DNA from: Lacipirellula parvula
GTDB lineage: Bacteria > Planctomycetota > Planctomycetia > Pirellulales > Lacipirellulaceae
Direction: 5' to 3'
Length of the DNA stretch: 64,000 bases
Assembly (NCBI RefSeq): GCF_009177095.1
Contig: NZ_AP021861.1
Location: forward strand, 5,500,501-5,564,500
The notes under the pieces were generated by a model. It had not been told where the DNA came from and did not search any database. It saw only the letters and a list, made by a program, of their open reading frames with translations. Positions within the stretch are counted from its first letter, which is position 1; every line of letters starts with the position of its first letter. Positions 16,374 to 26,700 of this stretch are shown here, in pieces. A program made the translations under genes and the position numbers.

Positions 16374-16411
16374 ACTGCTCGCACTTCAACGCTTACCGAA
16401 GTGGTGTGCGA

Positions 16412-16440
16412 CCCCCCGGGCGGAGCCCGGGGCTAGGGGA
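16412..16440. repeat. GC palindrome CCCCCCGGGCGGAGCCCGGGG type
   Basis: A perfect short hairpin followed by CTAGGGG, three bases from the end of the reductase gene. A close relative lies inside the yceH coding sequence at 54528-54558. On the minus strand it could act as a terminator or simply be a mobile palindrome. Confidence 0.75.
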
Positions 16441-16442
16441 AC

Positions 16443-17705
16443 TCACGCTTCGACGACCACGTCGCCAACGGGTCGCGCGATGCAGGCTAGGCATTCGCCG
16501 TCGACGAGTTCCACGCCAGGACGCTTGGCGTGGGCGACGCGGCCGGCGGCGATCATCACGCGGCATTGGCCGCAGTTGCCGGCGCGGCAGCCCCATTCGA
16601 GTCGCACGCCCCCCTGCTCCGCCAGGTCAAGCAGCGACTCTTCATTCCCCTGCCAGCGGAGCGATTTTTCCGAGCGAACGAAGTCGACGTTGCACGGCTC
16701 GCTCACGGCGGCGTCGCTCAAGCCGCGGATGCTCGCGGGGCCGAAGGCTTCGTAGTTGATATGCTCGACCGGGACGCCCCACTCGAGGAGCGCCGGGACG
16801 AGCGACTCCATCATCCCCGGCGGACCGCAGAGGTAGTAGCGGAAGTTATTTGACGGCAGCACTTGTCGCAAGCGGTCGACGTTCACGTGCCCCCAGTGCG
16901 AGTAGTCGACATCGGGCCGATCGCTGTCGTAAGGCCGCGAGTAGGCTACGTCGAGCGTCAGGTTGCTCGTCGCGGCGGCGAGTTCTTCGAAGCTCGCTTT
17001 GAAGGGATGTTCGCCACTGTTGCGGAAGCCGGTGAAGGCGTAAATATGCCGGCGATCGCGACGATGAACGAGCGCCGCCGCCATGCTAAGGATCGGCGTC
17101 ACGCCGATGCCGCCGCCGATAAGCACCACCGGCAGGTCGTCGGTTGGATCGAGAAAGAACGAGCCTTGCGGCGCTTCGATCGCAAGCGTGGAGCCGACGT
17201 TCATGTCGCGATGGAAATAGTGGCTGCCGCTCAAACCGCGGCGGCCGTCGCCCCCCTCCTCTTCACCTCGCGGCACGCACTTCACCGTGATGCGGTAGTA
17301 GTCGTCACGCGGACGATCGGAGAGGGAGTAGCACCGTACGAGCGGCCGCATCTCATCGGCCGTCGGCAAATGGAAGGTGAGGTACTGGCCTGGCTCGAAG
17401 CGCGGCAGCGGGCGGCCATCTTCGGGCACTAGGTAAAACGAGCGGCAGCCTGCCGCTTCGTCGGCTACGGCCGAAACGCGGAAGTTCCGCACGCCAATCC
17501 ACGCCTTTAGCCGCGGCTGGCTGGCACGCGCCCAATGCAGGGCGGCGTCGAGTTGATTGGCAAACGAGGCTCGTTCGCGTTCGGTCTTTTCGACCCGCTC
17601 TTGCTCGCGGCGCAGCAGCCCGCGGACGCCGCGAACGGCGCGAACTCCCGCGGTCCCCAGGAGGGCGGCTCCGGAGATTAGGCCCAGCGAAGCAGGTTCG
17701 AGCAT
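16443..17705 (-). CDS. NAD(P)H:acceptor reductase with FAD domain and C-terminal 2Fe-2S ferredoxin
   Basis: A 420-residue flavoprotein of the ferredoxin-NADP reductase superfamily. It begins with a short hydrophobic segment (LGLISGAALLGTAGVRAV), so it may be membrane-attached. FAD binding is shown by RCYSLSD (about 125-131) and NAD(P) binding by GGGIGVTPI and YLCGPPGMM. The C-terminal ferredoxin has CRAGNCGQC (Cys373, 378, 381) and GECLAC (405/408), the plant-type 2Fe-2S pattern, in the order seen in phthalate-dioxygenase-reductase-like enzymes. It is the first gene of the minus-strand redox set and divergent from the cyclase at 17879. It is the obvious entry point for electrons from NAD(P)H; the acceptor is inferred, not known. 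Confidence 0.9.
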   Translation of the reverse strand: MLEPASLGLISGAALLGTAGVRAVRGVRGLLRREQERVEKTERERASFANQLDAALHWARASQPRLKAWIGVRNFRVSAVADEAAGCRSFYLVPEDGRPLPRFEPGQYLTFHLPTADEMRPLVRCYSLSDRPRDDYYRITVKCVPRGEEEGGDGRRGLSGSHYFHRDMNVGSTLAIEAPQGSFFLDPTDDLPVVLIGGGIGVTPILSMAAALVHRRDRRHIYAFTGFRNSGEHPFKASFEELAAATSNLTLDVAYSRPYDSDRPDVDYSHWGHVNVDRLRQVLPSNNFRYYLCGPPGMMESLVPALLEWGVPVEHINYEAFGPASIRGLSDAAVSEPCNVDFVRSEKSLRWQGNEESLLDLAEQGGVRLEWGCRAGNCGQCRVMIAAGRVAHAKRPGVELVDGECLACIARPVGDVVVEA

Positions 17706-17878
17706 GTACTGCGCATCGGGACAATCGCCGCGAAACTCATGCTGGCGGCCGCGAGGTTCCGGTTGTGCGGGTTGGGAAAGTTTTTCGGCAAACGGTTCCG
17801 ACGTATGCCGGAGGAGCGACCTACTCTTGCGCAGATCGCCGCCCTCCCGCCAGTGCCCTCCCCTTGAGTACTCCCGCC

Positions 17879-19678
17879 ATGTGGCAAGTCGCCGTCTTCA
17901 ACCGACGACAGCACGAACAGTTTCGCGTCGTCGGCTCCGAAATCACGCTCGCGCAGCAAGGCCTCGACGAACGCTGGGCGCCGAGCAACATTGCAGCTGG
18001 CTCGGGCTACGAACAAACGCCGGCCGGCGATCGGATTACGATCCGCCTCCGTCCCAGCGGCGAAGCGACGGTGATCGACTGCCGCGGCATCGACGACAAC
18101 GTCCTGCTGGCCGACGGCGGCGCCCTGGCCTGCCATGTGCCGATGGAATTGTCGCTGCCGGCGACCTTCCAACTCGGCGAAACTTGGTTTGAAATCAAAC
18201 TCCGCACCGTGCGGCCGGAAACGCTCGCCCTCGAAGCGCTCCATGCCACCGATGCCGAGCGTCCCGCCCACGCTGGTAAGCAAGGCCCCGACTCGGCGAC
18301 GGTGTCGAAGTGGCTCGCCGCGGTGAGCGACCTGCACCGCACGGCCGCGAGCAGCGACGAGTTCTTCACGCGAGCCGCTGAAATCGCCGTCCGCAGCACG
18401 GGCCTCGACGCGGCGATGATCTTGCTGCGCGAAGGTTCGACCTGGCAGATCGCGGGCAGTTCGCTTGCCGATCCTCGCTATGGGTTCTCGTTCGATGATG
18501 CGGCGCTCAACTTGATGGTCGCTCGCCCCGACGTGTGGCGGCAGCCGGCGTCGAGCGTGCGGTCGACGACGCTCGTGCCGGGGCTGCCCGATCCGCAACC
18601 GCAAGATTCACTGGTGCTCGCGCCGGTGCGGGGCGAGTATGGCGAAGTGATTGCCGCGGTGTACGGCGTGCGGCATGGCCGCGGCGACAACCGTCGCGTC
18701 GGCGTGCGGACGTTGGAAGCTCGCGTCATCGAAGTCCTCGCCGACGGCGTGGCAGCGGGGCTCGCACGGCGGCAGCAAGAAGTCGACGCGGCACGTCGGC
18801 AGGTGCTGTTGGAACAAGCCTTCTCGCCGGAGGTCGCTCAGCACCTGCTGCGGCAGCCGAACGCGCTCGCCAGCCAAACGCGCGAGACGACGATGCTGCT
18901 CGCCGACTTGCGCGGGTTTACCAAGCTGGCCGAAATGCTCACCCCGACCGAGAGTTGCGATCTGCTCTCCGCGGTGATGGAAGCGCTCACCGACGCGATC
19001 ACCGAGCAGGGCGGCATGGTGATCGACTACTACGGCGACGGCGTCTCGGCGATGTGGAACGCGCCATTCGATCAGCCCGATCACGCCGACCGGGCGTGCT
19101 TGGCGGCGCTCGAGATGCTCGAGTCGATCGCCCAGGTGAGCGAAGCCTGGCGGCAGTTGTTGCCGTTCCCGCTGGAGCTTGGCATCGGCATTCATACCGG
19201 CCTCGTGCAGGTCGGCAACGCCGGCACGCGGCAACGGATGAAATACGGCCCGCGCGGGAGGGCGATGAACCTCGCGAGCCGCGTGCAGACGGCGGCCAAA
19301 CATCTCGACGTACCGCTGTTGGTGACTGACGCCGTGCGGCGCCGTGCGTCGAGCCGGCTCACCGCGCTGAAGGTGTGCACGGCGCGACTGCCGGGGATTG
19401 AGGACCCGCAAGAGTTGTTTACATTGTTCCCCGCGGCTGATGCGGAGCGGTTGCAGGGCGACCTTGATCGGTACGCCATTGCGTTAGCCGCTTTTGAGGA
19501 AGGCGATCTTGATCTCGCGGAGCGAGAGCTTGAATCATTGCTATCCGACGGTCCCTCGACGCCGGCGGCGTTTCTGGCTCAACAAACGGCGGCGCTGCGG
19601 CGCGGCGGGTTGGGCCGGCGGGCGGATGATTTGTTCGCGAGCGGGAACGATGCGGTGATTGAGATTCTTTCGAAGTGA
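17879..19678 (+). CDS. Class III adenylate/guanylate cyclase with N-terminal FHA-like and GAF-like domains
   Basis: A 599-residue signalling enzyme predicted to make a cyclic nucleotide. Start ATG at 17879 (MWQVAVFNRRQHEQF) gives an FHA-like beta domain (about 1-110); the longer frame to 17765 overlaps the divergent promoter. A GAF-like sensor spans about 130-310. The cyclase domain has the first metal-binding Asp at about 343 (LLADLRGFTKLAE), the second at about 387 (DYYGDGVSAMW), then GIGIHTGLVQVGNAG and GRAMNLASR. A helical C-terminal region of about 70 residues follows. No membrane segment is seen. It sits 173 bases from the divergent reductase gene, and a CNB-domain Fe-S protein is two genes further, which suggests a local cyclic-nucleotide circuit. 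Substrate (ATP or GTP) is not assigned. Confidence 0.88.
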   Translation: MWQVAVFNRRQHEQFRVVGSEITLAQQGLDERWAPSNIAAGSGYEQTPAGDRITIRLRPSGEATVIDCRGIDDNVLLADGGALACHVPMELSLPATFQLGETWFEIKLRTVRPETLALEALHATDAERPAHAGKQGPDSATVSKWLAAVSDLHRTAASSDEFFTRAAEIAVRSTGLDAAMILLREGSTWQIAGSSLADPRYGFSFDDAALNLMVARPDVWRQPASSVRSTTLVPGLPDPQPQDSLVLAPVRGEYGEVIAAVYGVRHGRGDNRRVGVRTLEARVIEVLADGVAAGLARRQQEVDAARRQVLLEQAFSPEVAQHLLRQPNALASQTRETTMLLADLRGFTKLAEMLTPTESCDLLSAVMEALTDAITEQGGMVIDYYGDGVSAMWNAPFDQPDHADRACLAALEMLESIAQVSEAWRQLLPFPLELGIGIHTGLVQVGNAGTRQRMKYGPRGRAMNLASRVQTAAKHLDVPLLVTDAVRRRASSRLTALKVCTARLPGIEDPQELFTLFPAADAERLQGDLDRYAIALAAFEEGDLDLAERELESLLSDGPSTPAAFLAQQTAALRRGGLGRRADDLFASGNDAVIEILSK

Positions 19679-19716
19679 GTGTTGCGCGGTTCTACTTCAG
19701 ACGGCGCGAGGGTTCA

Positions 19717-19740
19717 GACTGGTCGCTGAAGCGACCAGTC
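19717..19740. repeat. Palindrome family C (GACTGGTCGCTGAAGCGACCAGTC)
   Basis: A near-perfect hairpin with a short loop between the convergent cyclase and ELWxxDGT genes; a bidirectional terminator role is plausible. A second copy is at 41823-41848. Confidence 0.8.
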
Positions 19741-19754
19741 CGAGGGGCGACTCG

Positions 19755-22673
19755 TTAGTGCGGAACGCGCAGGCGGCGTTGCGGGCGTAGGGAGCGCGCC
19801 TCGGCGAAGAGGCTCGTGAAATCGCCGGCGGCGTAAAGGGCGTCGACCGCGGCGACGTCGGCTGCAGCCTGCGCCTCGAAGGCCGAGGCCGTCGCCGGAG
19901 CGGCGGCCCTCTCGGCAGTTGCCGTCATCGCGGCTGCCGTCGCGGTCGCCGTTGCAGCGGAGTCGCCGAAGTGATCTTGCCACACGGTCAGATCGTCGGC
20001 GTCGACGCTGCCGTTCGCATCGCCGTCGGCGCCGCTGCCGGCAGGAGTCGCCGACGTGCCCAACTGACGCTGCCAGAACAAGAAATCGGCGCCGTCGACG
20101 ACGCCGTTGAGATCGTAGTCGCCCGCGAGCGGGGACGTGAGATCGGCAACCCAGAGCTCTTGGCCGTACGCTTCCGTGGTGACGGTCACGAACAGGCGGC
20201 CATTCATCTTTCTCATGACGAATGGACTTCTGGCGGCATTGGGGGCGCCGAAGGAGTCGATGAACTGCGTCCCAGCTGCGGTGCCGTCGCTTGTCCAGAG
20301 TTGGAAGCCGTTCACGCCGTCATTGGCTTTAAAGTAGAGCGTCCCTTCCACATTTCTGAGGTAAGAGAGGTTGGCACTGAACGCTCCGGGATTGAGGTCT
20401 TTGACGAGCACGGCCCCTGTCGCGGTCCCGTCAGTTTTCCAGAGATCGTTTGGCCCGAAGTAGAGCGTTCCATTCACGTTTGTCAGATATTTGGGAGCGA
20501 GAATATTATTTCCCGTGCCAGTCTCCTTCATCTGAACGGTCCCTGCCTCGGTGCCGTCGCTTTTCCAGAGCGTGAAGCCACTGGAGCCGTCGTTGGCACT
20601 GAAGTAGAGAGTTCCGCCGGCCTCCGCCAAGTATCTAGGATCGGAACTCACCCCTCCGGGGCGGATGTTCTTCACGCGAACGGTGCCGGCATCGCTGCCA
20701 TCGGTTTTCCAAAGCTCTCTGCCAGTCGAGCCGTCGTCGGCGCTGAAGTAGAGCGTCTCGCCCACCCACGCGAAGTTTGCAGGCGAGGAACCGGCGGCCC
20801 CGGGGGCAATATCTTTGACGCGGAAGGTGCCGACTTCGGTGCCGTCGCTTCTCCAAAGTTCAACGCCGCTTGTACCGTCGTTCGCGCTAAAATAAAGCAA
20901 TTCGTTCGTGCGCGTCAGAATCGTGGGATTCGAGCCATCTGGTCCGGGCTTGATATCCTTGACCTGCACGGTCCCCGCCTCGGTTCCGTCGCTCGTCCAG
21001 AGTTCGCCGTTGGCAATGAAGCAGAGTTTCCCGCCCAAGTTCACCAAGGAGCTGGGACTGGAACCGAGGGATCCAGCAATGAGATCCTTAACCTGCACGG
21101 TGCCTGCTGCGGTGCCGTCGCTTTTCCACAGCTCGACGCCGCTCACGCCGTCGTCGGCGGTAAAGTAAAGCGTCCCGTCGACGTTCGTCAGCGAATTGAG
21201 ATTGGAACTGGACGAACCGGGCCGAACGTCTTTCACGCGGACGGTTCCCGCCGCAGTGCCGTCGCTCTTCCAGAGTTCCATGCCGCCCGTACCGTCGTTG
21301 GCACGGAAATACAGGATCCCGCCGACGTTCGTCAGGGCGGTGGGGCTGGAAGAATTCACGCCAGCGCGAATATCTTTCACGCGCTGCGTCCCCGCGGAAG
21401 TCCCATCAGTCTTCCAGAGCTCGACGCCGCTCACGCCGTCGCTGGCGGTGAAGTAAAAGATTCCCCCGACTTCCGTCAGATTCTCGGGCGAGGAATCGGG
21501 AGTTCCGCTGTTGATATCTTTAACGCGAATCGTCCCGGCCGTGGTCCCGTCGCTCTTCCAAAACTCGAAGCCGGTCGAGCCGTCGTTGGCGCCGAAGTAC
21601 AGCACCCCGCCAACGTTCACCATGATCGAACCTGGGCCGGGACTGTAGGAGGGAGAAGAGGAACCTGCCGTACCGGGATTGATATCCCGAACCAGAACGG
21701 TGCCTGCTACGGTTCCGTCGCTCTTCCAGAGTTCGAAGCCAGTGGCGCTGTCTGTGGAATGGAAATAGAGCGTCCCGCCTACGTTCGTCAGGTCGGTAAT
21801 GAGCCCGGCTTCGCTCAAGGGAACAGTTCCCGCCTCGGTTCCATCGCTCTTCCAGAGTCTGCTGCCGCTACCGGAGTTAGCGGAGAAATAAACCTCCTCG
21901 CCCACGACCGTGAGCCGACTGGGAGAGGAACCGCTCGCCCCGGCGTTGACGTCCTTCACGCGGACAGTGCCCGCTTCGGTCCCGTCGCTCTTCCAGAGCT
22001 CGACGCCGCTCGCGCCATCGGTAGCGGCGAAGAAGAGCGTCCCGCCCGCGTTGACCATGAGCTGCGTTAGGGGGAACTCGCCCAAGGAATAGCCAGCCCC
22101 GACGTTGACGTCCTTCACGAGAACGGTACCTGCCGTGGTCCCGTCGCTCTTCCAGAGTTCCGTGCCATGGACGCCGTCGGTAGCGGCGAAAAAGAGCGTC
22201 CCGCCTACGTTGACCATGAGCTGCGTAAGGGGGAACGCGCCCAAGGAATTGCCAGCCCCGGCGTTGACGTCCTTCACAAGGACGGTCCCCGCCGCGGTTC
22301 CGTCGCTCTTCCAGAGTTCCATGCCATGGACGCCGTCGTCGCCGCGGAAGTAGAGCGTCCCGCCCACGTCGGCCATCACAGGGTCCGTGCCGAGATTGAC
22401 GGGACTAACCTCAACAGTTCCCGCTGTCGTTCCGTCGCTTTTCCAAAGGCTTCCCGAGGGATCGACCAGATAGAGCGTTCCGCCGACGTTCGTCAGGTGG
22501 TGATCTAAATAAGGACTGTTAGGGACATAGCTCAGATTCTCGAAGACGCGCAGCGTTCCCGCTGCGGTGCCGTCGCTCTTCCAAAGCGAGTGGTAGGAAG
22601 AACCTGATTCGGCCGTCGTGAAATACAGCGTTCCATTGACGTTCGTCAGATCATTGACGTAAGTGCTGCCCAC
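19755..22673 (-). CDS. ELWxxDGT-repeat surface protein with dockerin-like EF-hands (paralog 1, main frame)
   Basis: The main frame gives 972 residues starting from GTG at 22673, but the true N-terminus is in another frame at 22651-22959 (see that entry). It contains about 17 copies of an ELWKSDGTAAGT-type motif every 45-65 residues, the ELWxxDGT repeat (TIGR04534-like), which likely builds beta-propeller-like blades. Near the C-terminus two calcium-loop EF-hands of a type I dockerin appear: GDYDLNGVVDGADFLFWQRQ and DGDANGSVDADDLTVWQDHF. An Ala/Thr-rich tail follows. Probably secreted or attached to the envelope. It is divergent from paralog 2 and about as long. Function is unknown; the fold suggests adhesion or a structural role. 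Confidence 0.8.
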   Translation of the reverse strand: MGSTYVNDLTNVNGTLYFTTAESGSSYHSLWKSDGTAAGTLRVFENLSYVPNSPYLDHHLTNVGGTLYLVDPSGSLWKSDGTTAGTVEVSPVNLGTDPVMADVGGTLYFRGDDGVHGMELWKSDGTAAGTVLVKDVNAGAGNSLGAFPLTQLMVNVGGTLFFAATDGVHGTELWKSDGTTAGTVLVKDVNVGAGYSLGEFPLTQLMVNAGGTLFFAATDGASGVELWKSDGTEAGTVRVKDVNAGASGSSPSRLTVVGEEVYFSANSGSGSRLWKSDGTEAGTVPLSEAGLITDLTNVGGTLYFHSTDSATGFELWKSDGTVAGTVLVRDINPGTAGSSSPSYSPGPGSIMVNVGGVLYFGANDGSTGFEFWKSDGTTAGTIRVKDINSGTPDSSPENLTEVGGIFYFTASDGVSGVELWKTDGTSAGTQRVKDIRAGVNSSSPTALTNVGGILYFRANDGTGGMELWKSDGTAAGTVRVKDVRPGSSSSNLNSLTNVDGTLYFTADDGVSGVELWKSDGTAAGTVQVKDLIAGSLGSSPSSLVNLGGKLCFIANGELWTSDGTEAGTVQVKDIKPGPDGSNPTILTRTNELLYFSANDGTSGVELWRSDGTEVGTFRVKDIAPGAAGSSPANFAWVGETLYFSADDGSTGRELWKTDGSDAGTVRVKNIRPGGVSSDPRYLAEAGGTLYFSANDGSSGFTLWKSDGTEAGTVQMKETGTGNNILAPKYLTNVNGTLYFGPNDLWKTDGTATGAVLVKDLNPGAFSANLSYLRNVEGTLYFKANDGVNGFQLWTSDGTAAGTQFIDSFGAPNAARSPFVMRKMNGRLFVTVTTEAYGQELWVADLTSPLAGDYDLNGVVDGADFLFWQRQLGTSATPAGSGADGDANGSVDADDLTVWQDHFGDSAATATATAAAMTATAERAAAPATASAFEAQAAADVAAVDALYAAGDFTSLFAEARSLRPQRRLRVPH

Positions 22674-22959
22674 CCCGGCGATGATGTCCCTGACGAGATA
22701 GGTGCCAGCCTCCGTCCCGTCGGTCGCCCAGAGTTCGTTGCCGTACGACGACGTGCGCCGAGAAGAATGTCTTCGCCCCGGCCTGGACGAACTCGTGGGG
22801 AAAGGACGAGCCTGCGTTCGGAGTCGCGTTGACGTCCTTCAGCAGATTGAAATCGGCGGCCAGCAGCTGCCGCGACTCGAGCGACTCGAGCGCCAGCCTG
22901 CGGCCTACGGACGACTTGACGAGTGAATGCCGATTGCGGACAGACTTCGATCTGGACAT
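22651..22959 (-). pseudogene. N-terminal fragment of paralog 1, out of frame with the main body
   Basis: This frame begins MSRSKSVRNRHSLV and has the LALESLESRQLLAADFNLL signal-like motif shared with both paralogs. Homology runs to FFSAH near 22752, then turns to nonsense, while the main frame picks up SSYGNELWATDGTEAGT. Moving between frames needs a one-base insertion or a two-base deletion at about 22745-22756. Alignment with paralog 2 (YFTKDSTTFGQEVW) fits a two-base loss best. Either a real mutation, a sequencing error, or recoding; the rest of the gene is intact, which favours a recent or artefactual shift. Confidence 0.8.
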
Positions 22960-23740
22960 AAGATGCGTCTCAGAAAAGAGGGCGTCTTCGATTGCGGTTC
23001 GAATCGATGCTGATTTTCGATTCGCCGGCAGTGTTCCGTTGAGCGTTTAGAATACCCATTTGGATGAAGGCGTGCAAATATCGAAAAAAACGCCCGAAAT
23101 AGCTCCAAGTCGATTGCATTAACCGCTAACGTCGCCGTGGCGCCGCTGGCCAGGAGCAAAATCGCGTCGGAGCTGAACCTGACATTCAAACGCGGAGTTC
23201 GCGGCGAACCAGCTATCCCGCTACTGTGGCGTCGCGGCTTTTTGTCGCGTCATCTCGTTTTTGGCGACACAAAGCCTAAGTGGTTGCGAGCGTTGGGTTT
23301 GGCGTGACGTTTTGCTTGCTACTGGCGACGCTGTCGTCACATCTGGGCGACTCGCTCGCACTTTCCTGCTTCGGTGGAACTCAAACCTACCTTCCGCCAG
23401 GTCTCTTCGCGGTCACTGGAGCGGTGCTCTTGTTCGCGACGCAGAGCGTCGGGGAGCGCGTTCCCACGCGGAGCGTGAGAACGAGAGCACACGCCTCACC
23501 CTAGCGGATCGGGTGGCCTAGTTTCAACACAAAACTCGCAAACTTAATGCGGCATTATTGGGGGGGGGATTTTATCGGGCAGCCCGCTGCTTTCAGCGGC
23601 GACAGCGGGCAAATTTGCCGCAACGAAGCTCTTCGTTCGAGACGCCGATTGTTTGAGCCGGAGGTCGGTTCTTGGTGCGCTAATCAAGCAGCGAAAACAT
23701 CCGGCTGCGTCGTCTTTGAATAACATTCCGGGTACGTTCG
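22960..23740. promoter_or_regulatory. Divergent 781-base intergenic region between ELWxxDGT paralogs 1 and 2
   Basis: This region should hold promoters for both surface-protein genes. It is more AT-rich than the surrounding DNA near 22990-23110. It contains a family D palindrome at 23459-23483 (CGTTCCCACGCGGAGCGTGA) and a run of nine or more G at about 23560, a possible phase-variable tract. ORFs read here lack homology and are not called. Confidence 0.5.
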
Positions 23741-26700
23741 ATGGCAACGCGTTCTCAGCGATTCTCTCGTTCTCCCATTGCAAAGCGGCTTGGTTCAGGG
23801 CAGTTGGAAATTCAGCGTCTGCAATTTGAGACGCTGGAACCACGTCGCGTGTTGGCAGTCGACTTCGATTTTCTCGGAGATCTGAACGGCTCGCCGAATT
23901 CGGGTAATCAGTCGCCTACAAATTTCGTCGAGGTCAACTCGATCGTTTACTTTACGAAGGACTCGACGACTTTTGGTCAGGAAGTTTGGCGCACCGACGG
24001 GACCGTGGCAGGAACCTCTCTTCTCAAGGACATTCGCCCCGGAGCGAGCGACTCATTTCCAAGCAATCTCATTAACGTCGCCGGCACTCTCTTCTTCACC
24101 GCCAACGACGGCCTTAACGGCCACGAACTATGGAAGAGCGACGGAACTGCGGCCGGCACTGTGCTGGTCGCGAATATTCGAGCGGGGGCGGAAGGCTCTT
24201 CTCCCGCCTCGTTAGCGAACATCGGAGGGACGCTTTACTTTGCCGCCAACGATGGCAGCAATGGGGTCGAACTCTGGAAGAGCAATGGCACGGCGGCGAG
24301 CACCACGTTAGTCAGGGACATTAACCCCGGCTCGGCTAGTTCCGCCCCCGGCTTCTTCAAGGCGCTTGGCGGGGTCGTCTATTTCGCAGCCAACGACGGC
24401 GTCGCAGGCGTTGAACTATGGAAAAGCGACGGCACGACCGGCGGAACGTCACTTTTTAAAGACATTCGCGCGGGCAGCGCCAGTTCCAATGTCGCTTACT
24501 TGGAGGAACTTTCCGGCAGTCTATTTTTCCGCGCGAACGATGGCGCGACGGGATACGAGCTTTGGAAAAGCAACGGCACAGCGGCTGGCACGACGCTTTT
24601 GGTGGATTCATGGGCTGGGTTGCCAAGCTCCAATCCAACATCGTTGACTAACGTTAGCGGTCAGCTTTACTTTGCCGCTAAGAATGGTTCTAGCGGCAAC
24701 GAATTGTGGAAGAGCAACGGCACTCCCGCCGGCACGACGCAGGTTGACGACATCGCAACGGGAACTGCCGGCTCCACCCCCAGAGATTTTTTCAACGGCA
24801 ACGGCGTGCTTTATTTCGTCGCCGATGAAGTCGTGAACGGCATTTTAACCGAATATTTTTATCGGAGCGCCGGCACGGCGCAAACGACGTTCCCTGTCCT
24901 GCAGATCAATGAGGTCGTCGGGAGTTTTCATCAAAGCGTCAACGTCGGCTCGACGATCTATTTCAGCGATGGCGAAGACATTCGTCGACTGCAGTCCCCA
25001 TCCTCAACCACAACGAAAGCCGTCGACTTCACGCCGACGAACGCGAGTTCATCTCCTACAAGTTTGACGGACGTCTCCGGGACGCTCTTTTTCGCCGCAG
25101 CAGCCACTGGATCCCCCACCAGGAGACTACTATGGAAGAGCGATGGAACAGCAGGCGGAACCTCGCTGATTACAAGTTCGCAAACAGGCTCTGTGGTGAC
25201 GCCTTTGTCGAAACTTGCAGCGTTTGGCGGAGCCGTTCTGTTCACAGCCAACATGGGCGGCTTGGGAGCGGAATTGTGGCGCAGCGACGGCACAGCAGCC
25301 GGGACGTATCTGCTGAAAGACATCAGCCCCGGTGCGGCTTCGAGTCGCCCCGAATTCTACGTCCAGTCGGGTGAAAACCTTCTCTTCGTGGCGGAAGATG
25401 CGATCTGGAAAACAGACGGCACCGCGGCCGGCACCGTCTTGGTGAAAGACCCACGCGCCACAGGCTTGGCTTATCCTTGGTATCTGACCGACGTCGGCGG
25501 GACGCTGTTCTTCATGGCGAACGACGGCGCCACGGGCATGGAGTTGTGGAAGAGCGACGGGACGGCCGCAGGCACCGTGCTCGTCAAAGACATTCGTGCG
25601 GGTGCGGCCGGCTCCATCGAACCGACCTCTCAATTTCGCGAGTCGGGACAGGGAATGGTCAACGTCGCGGGAACGCTGTACTTCTTCGCGAATGACGGGA
25701 CGAGCGGCTTCGAGCTTTGGAAAAGCGACGGCTCGAGCGCCGGAACGATTAGAGTCAAGGATATTCGCACTGGCTCTGCTAGCTCGGACCCCAGCTACCT
25801 GACGCCAGTCGGCGGTAAACTCTTCTTCCTGGCTTTTAGTAACTCTGCCGATGGGCTGTGGGTCAGCGACGGCACGGCCAACGGCACTCAGTTGTTAAAG
25901 AGCTTCACCGGCGAATGGGGGAGCCGTGAGTACACGCTTCTGACGGCTGTGGGCGACACTCTGTTCTTCGCCCTCAACGACGGAACCTCTGGTCGCGAAC
26001 TCTGGAAGAGCGACGGGACGCCGGCTGGCACGGTGCGCGTGAAAGACATCCGACCTGGGCCGGGAAGTTCGGATCTATACAGTCTCGCGAGCATCGGCGG
26101 TCTGCTCTACTTCCGCGCAAACGATGGCGTCGCCGGCGAAGAGCTGTGGGTGACCGACGGCACGGAACAGGGCACAAAACTGCTCTATGACTTTACTGGC
26201 GACGGCGGAGGAAGTCAGCCGGAGGAAATGGCTCGCGTCGGCGACCGGCTGTACGTTGTCGCAACGACGGAATCGACGAATTCCGAGCTGTGGGTCGCCG
26301 ACCTGACTCCTCCGTTGTCCGGCGATTACGACGGCAACGGCCGCGTCGACGGCGGCGACTTCCTGGCGTGGCAGCGCGGATTCGGCGGGAGCGCGACGCC
26401 GGCGGGGTCGGGGGCCGATGGGGATGTGAATGGGACCGTGGGCGCTGGAGACTTGGCGGTTTGGAAGGAGCACTTCGGGGCGGGCGTAGCTCAGACGGCC
26501 AGTGTGGCGTTAGCAGTCGTTGCCCCTAGCGACGCGATGGGCAGCGATGCCATTCAGGCCGCGGCGACCACTGCGCTTGGCTTACGATCAGAACGAGTGG
26601 AGTCGACTCTCGCCGCGATAGACTCGCTGAGCGCGCGCGGGCTCGTTGCGCTCGCTCAGGCGGCGGATGATCAGACGCAAGACTTGCCGTCGTTCTTCAA

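Noticed and set aside
22905-23189. 94-residue minus-strand ORF in the divergent gap
   Set aside because: It overlaps the N-terminus of paralog 1, has no domain, and lies in likely promoter DNA.
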